38,932 bases of DNA, from assembly GCF_001908185.1 (NCBI RefSeq), contig NZ_LGHM01000174.1, positions 1 to 38,932 of the forward strand, written 5' to 3'. A program made the translations under genes and the position numbers. Below the pieces are notes generated by a model. It was not told the origin of the DNA. It saw nothing but the letters and a program-made list of their open reading frames with translations, and did not search any database. This DNA is from Bradyrhizobium sp. AS23.2 (GTDB lineage Bacteria; Pseudomonadota; Alphaproteobacteria; Rhizobiales; Xanthobacteraceae). Shown here piece after piece: positions 31,135-38,932 of the stretch; position 1 is the stretch's first letter; every line of letters begins with the position of its first letter.

Positions 31135-31932
31135 TCACATCACGACGACCTTGGTGCCGACATTGACGCGGCCGTAGAGGTCGATGACGTCCTCGTTGCG
31201 CATGCGGATGCAGCCGGAGGAGACGTTGGTGCCGATGGTCCAGGGCTCGTTGGAGCCGTGGATGCGGTAGAGCGTGGAGCCCAGATACATCGCGCGCGCG
31301 CCGAGCGGATTTTCAGGACCGCCCTCCATGTGTCTGGGAAGGTCGGGCCGGCGCGCGATCATTTCCGCCGGCGGAGTCCAGTCCGGCCATTCGCGCTTGG
31401 CCGTGATCGACTTCACGCCGGACCAGGTGAAGCCGGGACGACCGACGCCGATGCCGTAACGCGTCGCTCTGCCGTTACCCTCGACGAGATAGAGGAACTT
31501 GTTCGGCGTATCGACCACGATCGTGCCGGCACTTTCCTTGCCGCTATAGTCAACGAGTTGTTTCTCGAATTTCGGGTCGAACGAAAGCGACCGCGGGTCG
31601 ACCAACTCCTGCTGAACCGTCCCCTGCATCTGCGGCTCGCCCATCGGCGGCAGGCGGCGCGGGTCGTAATAGCCCGGCTGCTGCTGATAGGTCGGCTGCT
31701 GCGGGGCGTAAGCCGGACCGCGGCCGGGCCCGTCGCCGAACAAGAACTCGATGAAGCCGCCGCCCATGTTCGAATTGGAGGCGACGCGCGCCGGCGCTTG
31801 CGGCACCTGCGGCCGGTAGAGCACCACGGGCGGATCGTTCGGCACCAAATTGTCGAAGGCGCTAGCGCTGTTCGCGCCGGCAATGAAGGTGCAAGCGCTG
31901 CCGAGCAGCGCGACAGACATTTTCTTGAACAT
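31135..31932 (-). CDS. L,D-transpeptidase (YkuD family), secreted
   Basis: 265 residues. A signal peptide ends at ANSASA; then a Pro/Gln-rich linker (residues about 30-100) and the YkuD domain from about 125. The catalytic signature is RIHGSNEPWTIGTNVSSGCI then RM, with the catalytic Cys and its upstream His. The enzyme forms 3-3 crosslinks in peptidoglycan or attaches proteins to it, in the periplasm. ATG 31932 opens a clean signal peptide; 45 upstream in-frame codons do not. The 315 bases upstream to the CheZ-like gene hold no further gene. It is convergent with DUF2076. Confidence 0.94.
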   Translation of the reverse strand: MFKKMSVALLGSACTFIAGANSASAFDNLVPNDPPVVLYRPQVPQAPARVASNSNMGGGFIEFLFGDGPGRGPAYAPQQPTYQQQPGYYDPRRLPPMGEPQMQGTVQQELVDPRSLSFDPKFEKQLVDYSGKESAGTIVVDTPNKFLYLVEGNGRATRYGIGVGRPGFTWSGVKSITAKREWPDWTPPAEMIARRPDLPRHMEGGPENPLGARAMYLGSTLYRIHGSNEPWTIGTNVSSGCIRMRNEDVIDLYGRVNVGTKVVVM

Positions 31933-32247
31933 CGACGTACTCTGTACTGTTTCGTCTAGATCACATGCGTCGTAGAGAGCTGATGGCTGATCCGCGCTCG
32001 CGACGTGGTCAATAAAAAGCAAAAGCCGTTTTGTTTGGTAAACGGAAGCCGCGTTTCGATTCACCACGACACGAGCGACGGCGCAATTTGGCGATCAGCG
32101 TTTATTTTCGATGAACGCCGCGCGCCCATGGTTAATCGCGCGTTTTCACGCCGTCGCGCGCGGCCGCACAGCGGTTCCCGCTGTGAACCTCGTGTTAAAT
32201 CGCTTCTGCCTACAAAGACGCGTGAGTGAGGTGGGGGGAGTATCCTG

Positions 32248-33027
32248 ATGGCTGTTCACCGCAAGCGTTTTCGTGCCGAGGACATCATCGGCGGCGAAAT
32301 GCCAATTCTTGACGTAACCGACGAGACAATGCCGATGCATAGCGAGATCATGGCGGAGCTGCGCGCGATCCGCGCACAGATGGCGAAGGGCGCTGTCCCG
32401 CTGTCCGGCAGCGCGGCCATGGCAGCGATCGACGCCTCCTCGGCTCAGCAGCTCTCCGAAGCGCGCACCATGCTCGATACCTATCGGGCACAGATCGAGC
32501 AGTGCGAGAAGTTGAAGGTCGAGCTCGACCTCATCCATGACGCCATCGACCGCACCAAGCGCGAGATCGCGGTGCTGCATGGCAAGAGCTTCAACGGCGA
32601 AGAGATGGCCAAGGTCAATGGCGAACTCGGCGCCGTGGTCGGCGGCACCGAGCAGGCGACCCAGCAGATCCTCGAAGCCGCCGAGTCGATCGACCAGGCA
32701 GCCAGCGCCCTCGCCAAGGTCGACTCGGTCGACCAGCAGAAGCGCCTCGCCGACGACATCCAGGAACGCGTCATCTCGATCTTCGAAGCCTGCAACTTCC
32801 AGGACCTGACCGGCCAGCGCATCAGCAAGGTCATGACCACGATGAAGTTCATCGAGCAGCATATCAATGCGATGATGGACATCTGGGGCGGTGTCGACGC
32901 GATCAAGGCCCATGTGCCGCCGCCGGTTGACACCCGCGGCGAGGACGAAAAGCTGCTCAACGGCCCGAAGCTCGCCGGCGACGTCGGCCACGCCTCGCAG
33001 GACGACATCGACGCGCTGTTCGACTGA
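32248..33027 (+). CDS. cheZ: CheZ-like protein phosphatase
   Basis: 259 residues, mainly helical. CheZ removes the phosphate from CheY-P to end a chemotaxis signal. The catalytic segment ACNFQDLTGQRISKVM places D186 and Q190 with the D-x3-Q spacing of E. coli CheZ (D143, Q147). The C-terminus ASQDDIDALFD resembles the CheY-binding tail, and also the FliM/FliN-type peptide. GGGGGGAG precedes the ATG. No che or flagellar gene is in the window, so its partner must be elsewhere, or it serves another CheY-like protein. An intrinsic terminator follows 24 bases past the stop. Confidence 0.9.
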   Translation: MAVHRKRFRAEDIIGGEMPILDVTDETMPMHSEIMAELRAIRAQMAKGAVPLSGSAAMAAIDASSAQQLSEARTMLDTYRAQIEQCEKLKVELDLIHDAIDRTKREIAVLHGKSFNGEEMAKVNGELGAVVGGTEQATQQILEAAESIDQAASALAKVDSVDQQKRLADDIQERVISIFEACNFQDLTGQRISKVMTTMKFIEQHINAMMDIWGGVDAIKAHVPPPVDTRGEDEKLLNGPKLAGDVGHASQDDIDALFD

Positions 33028-33051
33028 TCGGACGCGGCAGAGAGAAAAACA

Positions 33052-33080
33052 AAACGCCGGCGAAAGCCGGCGTTTTTTTT
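33052..33080 (+). terminator. Rho-independent terminator of the cheZ-like gene
   Basis: Ten-base arms AAACGCCGGC and GCCGGCGTTT flank a GAAA tetraloop (33062-33065), followed by an unbroken T-run to 33080. This is the clearest intrinsic terminator in the window, with one for groEL at 36180-36208. Confidence 0.9.
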
Positions 33081-33202
33081 CGTCATTGCGAGCGAAGCGA
33101 AGCAATCCAGACTGTCTCGGCTGAGGCGGCCTGGATTGCTTCGTCGCGGAGCCTGTCATCGGGCCGGCCGAAGGCCGGACCCGTTGGCTCCTCGCAATGA
33201 CG
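33081..33202. repeat. REP-like palindromic repeat (CGTCATTGCGAGCGAAGCG type)
   Basis: It begins CGTCATTGCGAGCGAAGCGA followed by AGCAATCCAG, and ends with CTCGCAATGACG. Inner inverted pairs are GCAATCCAG and CTGGATTGC, with a GGCCGGCCGAAGGCCGG hairpin inside. It belongs to the TCATKCC-type group of dispersed repeats. It lies in the 197-base gap between the cheZ-like and lipoprotein stops, which are convergent. Confidence 0.78.
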
Positions 33203-33223
33203 AGTGGTTAGGTCAGCGCCCGT

Positions 33224-33745
33224 TCACGCCCGCGGCGCGCAGCGGACGTAGACCATGTTGCCGTAGCGGGTGGCGGCGTCCTTGTCGATGAAGCGGGTGA
33301 TCAGGACGCGGCCGTCGAAGGAGACGATCTCCCGGTCCTGCTCGCCGGGGGTCGGACCGGCCGGCCCGATATAGTTCTTGCCGCTGGGCGAGCCCTTCAG
33401 GCGCAGTTCCTGCGGCGTCGCCTGGTCGGCAAGATGCATGATCACGCCGCCGGAGGAACCGGCGGTGATCACGTAGGGGTTCTTGCATTGAGACCGGGCG
33501 GCAGCCTCGGTGCGGGCGCGGTCGGCCGGGTTCTGGAACGAGGCGAGACCCCAACGGCCGACGATCTCGTCGGCGCGGATGCTCGCCGGCATTTCCGGTC
33601 CGGTGCCGGGCTCGGCCTCGGGCGGCGGCGAGGATGAAGAGAAGGACGGCAGGCTCATACCGCCGCCGCAGGCGCCGAGCAGCAACGCCAGGCAAGAGGC
33701 AGCCGCCAGGTTGGCGACCGTGCGCGCGTGAGCTGAACTGATCAT
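33224..33745 (-). CDS. Lipoprotein of unknown function
   Basis: 173 residues. The signal peptide ends in a lipobox, LALLLGAC, so the mature protein should carry lipid on that Cys and sit in the inner or outer membrane. After a Ser/Pro spacer (SLPSFSSSSPPPEAEPG) is a domain with VGRWGLASFQNPADRARTEA, YVITAGSSGGVIMHLAD, and a C-terminal RYGNMVYVRCAPRA. I do not recognise the family. GGGGGA lies six bases before ATG 33745; the frame extends a further 23 codons upstream but without a signal peptide. It stands alone between the cheZ-like gene and groES. Confidence 0.86.
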   Translation of the reverse strand: MISSAHARTVANLAAASCLALLLGACGGGMSLPSFSSSSPPPEAEPGTGPEMPASIRADEIVGRWGLASFQNPADRARTEAAARSQCKNPYVITAGSSGGVIMHLADQATPQELRLKGSPSGKNYIGPAGPTPGEQDREIVSFDGRVLITRFIDKDAATRYGNMVYVRCAPRA

Positions 33746-33901
33746 GGCATTCCCCCGAACAAGACCATGGCCGCACCCCTCCCGCAGCCAAGCGCAAAAC
33801 CGCCGCCGGAGCAATGACGTCCTTTGATCCGCCAGTACCCCGATCGAGTTTCCAATGCCACCATCCTATATCCGCCTCACCAATCGCTTAACCACCTTTG
33901 C

Positions 33902-33968
33902 TTGACAGGACCGCAGCCAAGCCATATTTCCGGGCGCACTATTAGCACTCGGAAAGGCCGATTGCTAA
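33902..33968 (+). promoter_or_regulatory. groESL promoter and CIRCE operator
   Basis: TTGACA at 33902-33907 is followed 17 bases later by TATTTC (33925-33930). The wider match CTTGACA with CCATATTT also resembles the alphaproteobacterial RpoH type. The CIRCE inverted repeat TTAGCACTC-N9-GATTGCTAA (33942-33950 and 33960-33968) lies just after it; only one arm base differs from the consensus GAGTGCTAA. HrcA should repress here. Confidence 0.88.
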
Positions 33969-34060
33969 GCGTGCCGTTCGATCCTCGCGACGAGGGTGGA
34001 CGGAAGCGCCGCCCCACCCACTTCCACTACTTCCGAAGCGAGCCTCCAAAGGGAAACGTC

Positions 34061-34357
34061 ATGGCTAAATCCAAATTTCGTCCGCTGCATGACCGTGTCG
34101 TGGTCAAACGTATCGACGCCGAGGAAAAGACCAAGGGCGGCATCATCATTCCGGACACCGCCAAGGAAAAGCCCTCCCAGGGCGAGGTCGTCGCCGTCGG
34201 CTCCGGCGGCCGTGACGAGACCGGCAAGCTGATCCCGATCGACCTCAAGGTCGGCGACCGCGTGCTGTTCGGCAAGTGGTCGGGCACCGAGGTCAAGATC
34301 GACAACGAAGAGCTCCTGATCATGAAGGAGTCGGACATCATGGGCGTGATGGCCTAA
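34061..34357 (+). CDS. groES: Co-chaperonin GroES
   Basis: 98 residues, normal size. It caps the GroEL ring. FRPLHDRVVVKRIDAEEKTK then GGIIIPDTAKEKP includes the mobile loop, and the roof loop region GSGGRDETGK follows. It starts at MAKSK, with AAAGGGA upstream; the frame opens well before this but only over the promoter. The CIRCE operator lies about 90 bases upstream. groEL follows after 163 bases that contain a palindromic repeat. Rhizobia usually carry several groESL operons; this is the CIRCE-regulated type. Confidence 0.97.
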   Translation: MAKSKFRPLHDRVVVKRIDAEEKTKGGIIIPDTAKEKPSQGEVVAVGSGGRDETGKLIPIDLKVGDRVLFGKWSGTEVKIDNEELLIMKESDIMGVMA

Positions 34358-34394
34358 GGCCGAACGCCTGAACAGCCGCTGAATACCCTTAGCT

Positions 34395-34470
34395 GTCATG
34401 CCCGGGCTCGACCCGGGCATCCATCATTTTCGAAAGTGGATGGATTGCCGGGTCAAGCCCGGCAATGACG
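34395..34470. repeat. REP-like palindromic repeat inside the groES-groEL gap
   Basis: GTCATGCCCGGGCTCGACCC then GGGCATCCAT on the left and ATGGATTGCCGGGTCAAGCC then CGGCAATGACG on the right. It is a member of the 1906-1996 family. It fills the gap between groES and groEL and ends 50 bases before the groEL start, so any message running through both genes will carry its hairpin. Confidence 0.82.
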
Positions 34471-34520
34471 AGGGAGAGTGCGGCACCCCAATCCATCCAT
34501 GGTTTTTCAGGAGCATTAGA

Positions 34521-36152
<1,632 letters not shown>

Positions 36153-36179
36153 AGCCCATCCTCACCTTACAGCGTTGCG

Positions 36180-36208
36180 AAGGCCGCCTCCGGGCGGCCT
36201 TCTTTTTT
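36180..36208 (+). terminator. Rho-independent terminator of groESL
   Basis: Nine-base arms AAGGCCGCC (36180-36188) and GGCGGCCTT (36193-36201), with loop TCCG, followed by C and six Ts. It lies 27 bases after the groEL stop. The remaining bases to 36444 hold only a repeat fragment (36383-36421). Confidence 0.9.
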
Positions 36209-36382
36209 GCAGACTCGGTTTTTGCAGACCTGGTTTTGACCTGGGCCCGTGCTTTCCAATTCAACCGACGGCCAAAACCCACTACGGTGGCGCGCAGATT
36301 CTAGGGCGCGATGGAACAGGAACCAATCATCGTCGCGTTTTAGGTTATTGTTCGGGCATGATCTTGTCGGAAAACCGCTGCA

Positions 36383-36421
36383 CACTTTGCGCTAACGCGG
36401 CCCTCCGGGTCCGGATCATGC
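36383..36421. repeat. 39-base dispersed repeat, copy 2
   Basis: CACTTTGCGCTAACGCGGCC then CTCCGGGTCCGGATCATGC; the other copy is at 12635-12673 with TT in place of CC. Here it is followed 23 bases later by the start of a secreted protein gene, so it forms part of that gene's promoter or leader region. Confidence 0.7.
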
Positions 36422-36444
36422 CCTATTGCTCGAGGATTTCGTCG

Positions 36445-37656
36445 ATGCGCGCGCTTCTGGTTTGCCCGACAGCTCTTTTGGCGGCCCTGTTCGCCATGTC
36501 ACCCGGGTTCGTATCCGCCCAGATGAAACTCTCGCCGAAGGCCACGGCGCCCGGCGGCATCGAGACGCGCTATTTCACCTCGATCGACGGGCTGATGGAA
36601 GGCAATGCCGACGTGATCCTGAAGGAGACGCGCCAGGGCAAGACGGTCACCGCAGCCGTGCTCGACGTTTGTTATCCCGTCGCAAAAAATTCGGACCGCA
36701 AGGATCGCTTCGTCGTCAACCTCCAGGTCGCGGGCCAGAACCTGACGGGCACGACGCAGAGCCTCGGCGAGAAGGCGCCGGTCAGCGTCAAGCTGCTGCG
36801 CAAGCCGACCGGAGACACGTTCGAATTCCGCGGCCAGATCGCGATCGGCCAGGCCGTGACCGAAGTCGCCTCGCCCGACAATTCCGATCTCAGCGAGAAG
36901 GAGTTTCAGGACAACCAGACCTCCGATGACGGCATCACGCCGCAGCCGAAGGATTTCACCGACGTCTCGCCGGAGGCGATCGCGGTCAAGGTCAAGCTCG
37001 ATGCCGCAACCGACTTCCTGAAGAGCCTGAAGGGCCAGGAGGTCGAGGTGACGCTGGCGAGCCTTAACGTCGGCTGCGACGCGTTGCGCGCCGGCGAGCA
37101 GACCATCAACATGTCGGTCGATCCGGAGCGCGCCGGTGCGCTGCTCGCAAAATTCAAGGCGATGCCGGGCGTCACCGCGGCGGGCTGGACCGCGGGCATG
37201 ACCGAGATGGACCGCACCATCCGCTTCCCCGCCGCGGACTGGCGCGAGGGCGACAAGATCAACCGCGACAAGCTCGCGGGCACAGTGGCGGGCGTGCTGA
37301 GCAGGACGCTGGGGGCAAAGCCGGTCTCGCAAAGCTTCAACCCGGCCACCGGCAGGCTCAAGCTGGTCTTCAAGCGGCCGAACCAGGATTTCCCGGCGCT
37401 CGAGCTCACCGACACCATCGAGGTCGCGGGCCTGGTCTCGCCCGACAAGCCCGGCGCGACCGACAGGTTGATGCTCTGGATCGGCAGCCCCTCGACCACG
37501 ATCTCCGACGAGAGCAGCGGCGCCAAGCTCAATCTCTCGGATGAATCTGCGGTGGACGAGGAAGGTGACCAGCCGGATGACAACGGTTCGGTCGAGGCCC
37601 TCGCAAAGGAGCTGAAAGGCCAGCGCTGGGACGCCGACAAGTCGACGTGGAAGTAG
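36445..37656 (+). CDS. Secreted protein of unknown function, 403 residues
   Basis: A signal peptide, MRALLVCPTALLAALFAMSP then GFVSAQ, is followed by a mature protein with few recognisable landmarks. It has an Arg/Lys/Thr-rich first domain (RYFTSIDGLMEGNADVILKE), a middle region with NLQVAGQNLTGTTQSLGEKA and TFEFRGQIAIG, and a C-terminal half rich in short beta-like segments. Two isolated Cys are present. I recognise no family. AGGA lies about nine bases before ATG 36445; the frame opens earlier at 36175, over the terminator and the repeat, and is not used. It is transcribed away from groEL. Confidence 0.8.
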   Translation: MRALLVCPTALLAALFAMSPGFVSAQMKLSPKATAPGGIETRYFTSIDGLMEGNADVILKETRQGKTVTAAVLDVCYPVAKNSDRKDRFVVNLQVAGQNLTGTTQSLGEKAPVSVKLLRKPTGDTFEFRGQIAIGQAVTEVASPDNSDLSEKEFQDNQTSDDGITPQPKDFTDVSPEAIAVKVKLDAATDFLKSLKGQEVEVTLASLNVGCDALRAGEQTINMSVDPERAGALLAKFKAMPGVTAAGWTAGMTEMDRTIRFPAADWREGDKINRDKLAGTVAGVLSRTLGAKPVSQSFNPATGRLKLVFKRPNQDFPALELTDTIEVAGLVSPDKPGATDRLMLWIGSPSTTISDESSGAKLNLSDESAVDEEGDQPDDNGSVEALAKELKGQRWDADKSTWK

Positions 37657-37744
37657 GCAGGCGCTGCCGCAGTCGTTTGCTTGATCGTTAAGATTCGATT
37701 CAGTTTATTCGGCCATCATCGGGTAGCCGAACGTGGGTCGCATC

Positions 37745-38443
37745 ATGCAAGACCACGAGCCGAGTACCCTTGGAAACATCTGGTTGGGGAATGTGGCTGG
37801 CGGCCAGTTGCCGAGGCAGCCGGTCAGGCTGCGGAATCTGTTAAGCCACGATCGCGACGAAGTGCTGGTGCTACGAGACCCGCATGGCGTTCGAGTGCGC
37901 AACTTTCTGCTGTCCACAATTGCCCTGACGGCAAGCTTTGGAATGGGATGGGCCGGGGGCCTGAATTGGCCTGAGCTCGCAAGCACGATCAGCCTCAGTC
38001 CAATAGCCCAGAAGCATACGGCTTCATCGCAAACTTCTGAAACGAGATCCGGGGGCAAGGCCGAAGGCGGTCGAAAAACCGCATCTCACCCGGATCTGCA
38101 AACAGCGGCACCCGCCTTTGTAGGGAGCATTCCCAAGCCGTCCACCACATCGCCCGCCCGCTTGCCTAATGGCTTGGCCTCTCAGGCGAATACGAGCCTC
38201 TCGGGGCCAGCAGCTGCCATGAGGCTGCCTCTGGCGCCGGCGCCGGAAACAAGACCGACAACCATTCCCGGGTGGACCGTTGTTGACGTTCGGGACGGAA
38301 CTGCCGTTCTCGACGGACCTGACGGAATTCGGATGGCCGCACGCGGTGACACTGTTCCCGGACTCGGGCGCGTCGACTCCATCGTGCGCTGGGGCAGCCG
38401 CTGGATCGTTGCCACCGCCAACGGGTTGATCGCGACGCCGTAA
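37745..38443 (+). CDS. Membrane-anchored protein with a conserved C-terminal domain, possibly GspC/PilP-like
   Basis: 232 residues from ATG 37745 (GTG 37733 is also possible). A single membrane helix near residues 50-65 (NFLLSTIALTASFGMGWAGG) anchors it, followed by about 100 low-complexity Ala/Ser/Pro/Thr residues. The last 57 residues (GWTVVDVRDGTAVLDGPDGI, RMAARGDTVPGLGRVDSIVR and beyond) form a compact domain that resembles the periplasmic homology region of type II secretion GspC or the pilus protein PilP. No secretion or pilus gene lies beside it, so this is a structural guess only. It converges with the next gene at 32 bases. Confidence 0.7.
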   Translation: MQDHEPSTLGNIWLGNVAGGQLPRQPVRLRNLLSHDRDEVLVLRDPHGVRVRNFLLSTIALTASFGMGWAGGLNWPELASTISLSPIAQKHTASSQTSETRSGGKAEGGRKTASHPDLQTAAPAFVGSIPKPSTTSPARLPNGLASQANTSLSGPAAAMRLPLAPAPETRPTTIPGWTVVDVRDGTAVLDGPDGIRMAARGDTVPGLGRVDSIVRWGSRWIVATANGLIATP

Positions 38444-38475
38444 CCGCCGAAGAACGGCGCCGGCTGCCGCGAAGC

Positions 38476-38874
38476 TCAATTTCCGTTCATCCGGAAGCGC
38501 AGCGGTTTCGGGCCGATCAGCGCGAGAAAGTCGCCCTGGCGTTTCCAGGTCTCGACGCTGCCGAGCGCGGCGACGAGGTCGTCGTCGGCCTGCGCCTTGG
38601 CGGGCGGGCAGGAGCGGTCCTGGATCTGGCCGGGGACGAAGATCACGGTGTTGCCGGCGACCGAGAACTGGCCCTTGCCGCCCTTGCACCAGAGCTCCAG
38701 CACCACCTCGCCATGGTCGCCGATCTCGATGTTCGGAATCCGCTTCGAGCCCGGCTGCGGCAGCGCCTCCAGCGTCATCTCGGTGCCGAAGGGGAAACCG
38801 TCCTCCGCACGCGCGACAGTGGACACCGCGAGCATTGCAACCGTCGCACACACGATCTGCTTGAGCGAAACCAT
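38476..38874 (-). CDS. Small secreted protein, META/HslJ-like
   Basis: 132 residues. A signal peptide (MVSLKQIVCATVAMLAVSTV, ending ARA) precedes a domain with FPFGTEMTLEALPQPGSKRI, GEVVLELWCKGGKGQFSVAG and a C-terminal FLALIGPKPLRFRMNGN. The pairing of one Cys in ELWCKG with another in DRSCPP fits a disulfide. The pattern is reminiscent of META/HslJ domains, which are outer-membrane or secreted and of unknown function. ATG 38874 has GAGAGG just upstream; an 18-codon upstream extension lacks a signal peptide. It probably starts in the last 58 bases of the window. Confidence 0.75.
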   Translation of the reverse strand: MVSLKQIVCATVAMLAVSTVARAEDGFPFGTEMTLEALPQPGSKRIPNIEIGDHGEVVLELWCKGGKGQFSVAGNTVIFVPGQIQDRSCPPAKAQADDDLVAALGSVETWKRQGDFLALIGPKPLRFRMNGN

Positions 38875-38932
38875 GAAACCTCTCGACCGACCTGATTTGC
38901 CGCACCTTCTATAAGACAGCAGCGCCATTGAG

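Noticed and set aside
31045..31959. A 304-residue frame antisense to the L,D-transpeptidase
   Set aside because: The minus strand has the signal peptide and the catalytic Cys motif. The plus frame is a composition shadow.

Overview
The window reads as chromosomal DNA from a Bradyrhizobium-like alphaproteobacterium (Bradyrhizobium/Rhodopseudomonas group). The grounds are high GC, the protein sequences, Rhizobiales families such as DUF2093, DUF4170 and DUF6101, a CIRCE-controlled groESL, FixK-type boxes, and many palindromic intergenic repeats of types I recognise from Bradyrhizobium. I see no rRNA, tRNA, CRISPR array, prophage or transposase gene. This assignment rests on recognition, not on a database search.

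Layout. 1-9.4 kb: the 3' end of mutL, then rsmD, an rluB-type pseudouridine synthase with a very long disordered N-terminus, tadA, a probable fluoroacetate dehalogenase, purD, and a leftward three-gene unit (hydrolase, membrane protein, winged-helix regulator) with a paired operator-like palindrome upstream. 9.4-16.5 kb: xseA, a small secreted peptide, a DLH-like hydrolase that lacks its nucleophile serine, DUF2093, and an accessory block (PsiF-like protein, secreted protein, Tat-exported sulfatase) with two FixK/FNR boxes. 16.5-22 kb: a tightly overlapping leftward operon tldE-cysQ-DUF4170-DUF374 acyltransferase-kdtA-lpxK for lipid A/Kdo synthesis. 22-25.6 kb: DUF6101, ubiA, a secreted protein and rsmE. 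25.8-29.9 kb: hisZ-hisG, then a GT2 transferase overlapping a YdjC-family deacetylase. 30-33.8 kb: DUF2076, an L,D-transpeptidase, a CheZ-like phosphatase and a lipoprotein. 34-36.2 kb: groES-groEL with a CIRCE operator. 36.4-38.9 kb: three exported or membrane proteins of unknown function.

How the genes work together. Envelope construction dominates: LpxK, KdtA and the DUF374 acyltransferase build lipid A/Kdo, the GT2 plus deacetylase pair may add an amino sugar through a lipid-linked donor, and the L,D-transpeptidase crosslinks peptidoglycan. The rest is mostly housekeeping: RNA modification (RsmD, RluB, TadA, RsmE), DNA repair (MutL, XseA), purine and histidine synthesis, ubiquinone synthesis and protein folding.

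Cautions. Three genes (winged-helix regulator, rsmE, DUF2076) each carry one single-base frameshift in a homopolymer or GC-rich tract. Together these look more like base-call errors than gene decay, so other indels may be present. I found no clear new multi-gene defence or mobile system. The most interesting items are two related, oppositely oriented palindromic elements at the ubiA start (one supplies its start codon), the paired operator-like palindrome, the paired FixK boxes near a sulfatase with an atypical active-site signature, the GT2/deacetylase pair, and a defluorinase candidate with every recalled catalytic position conserved.
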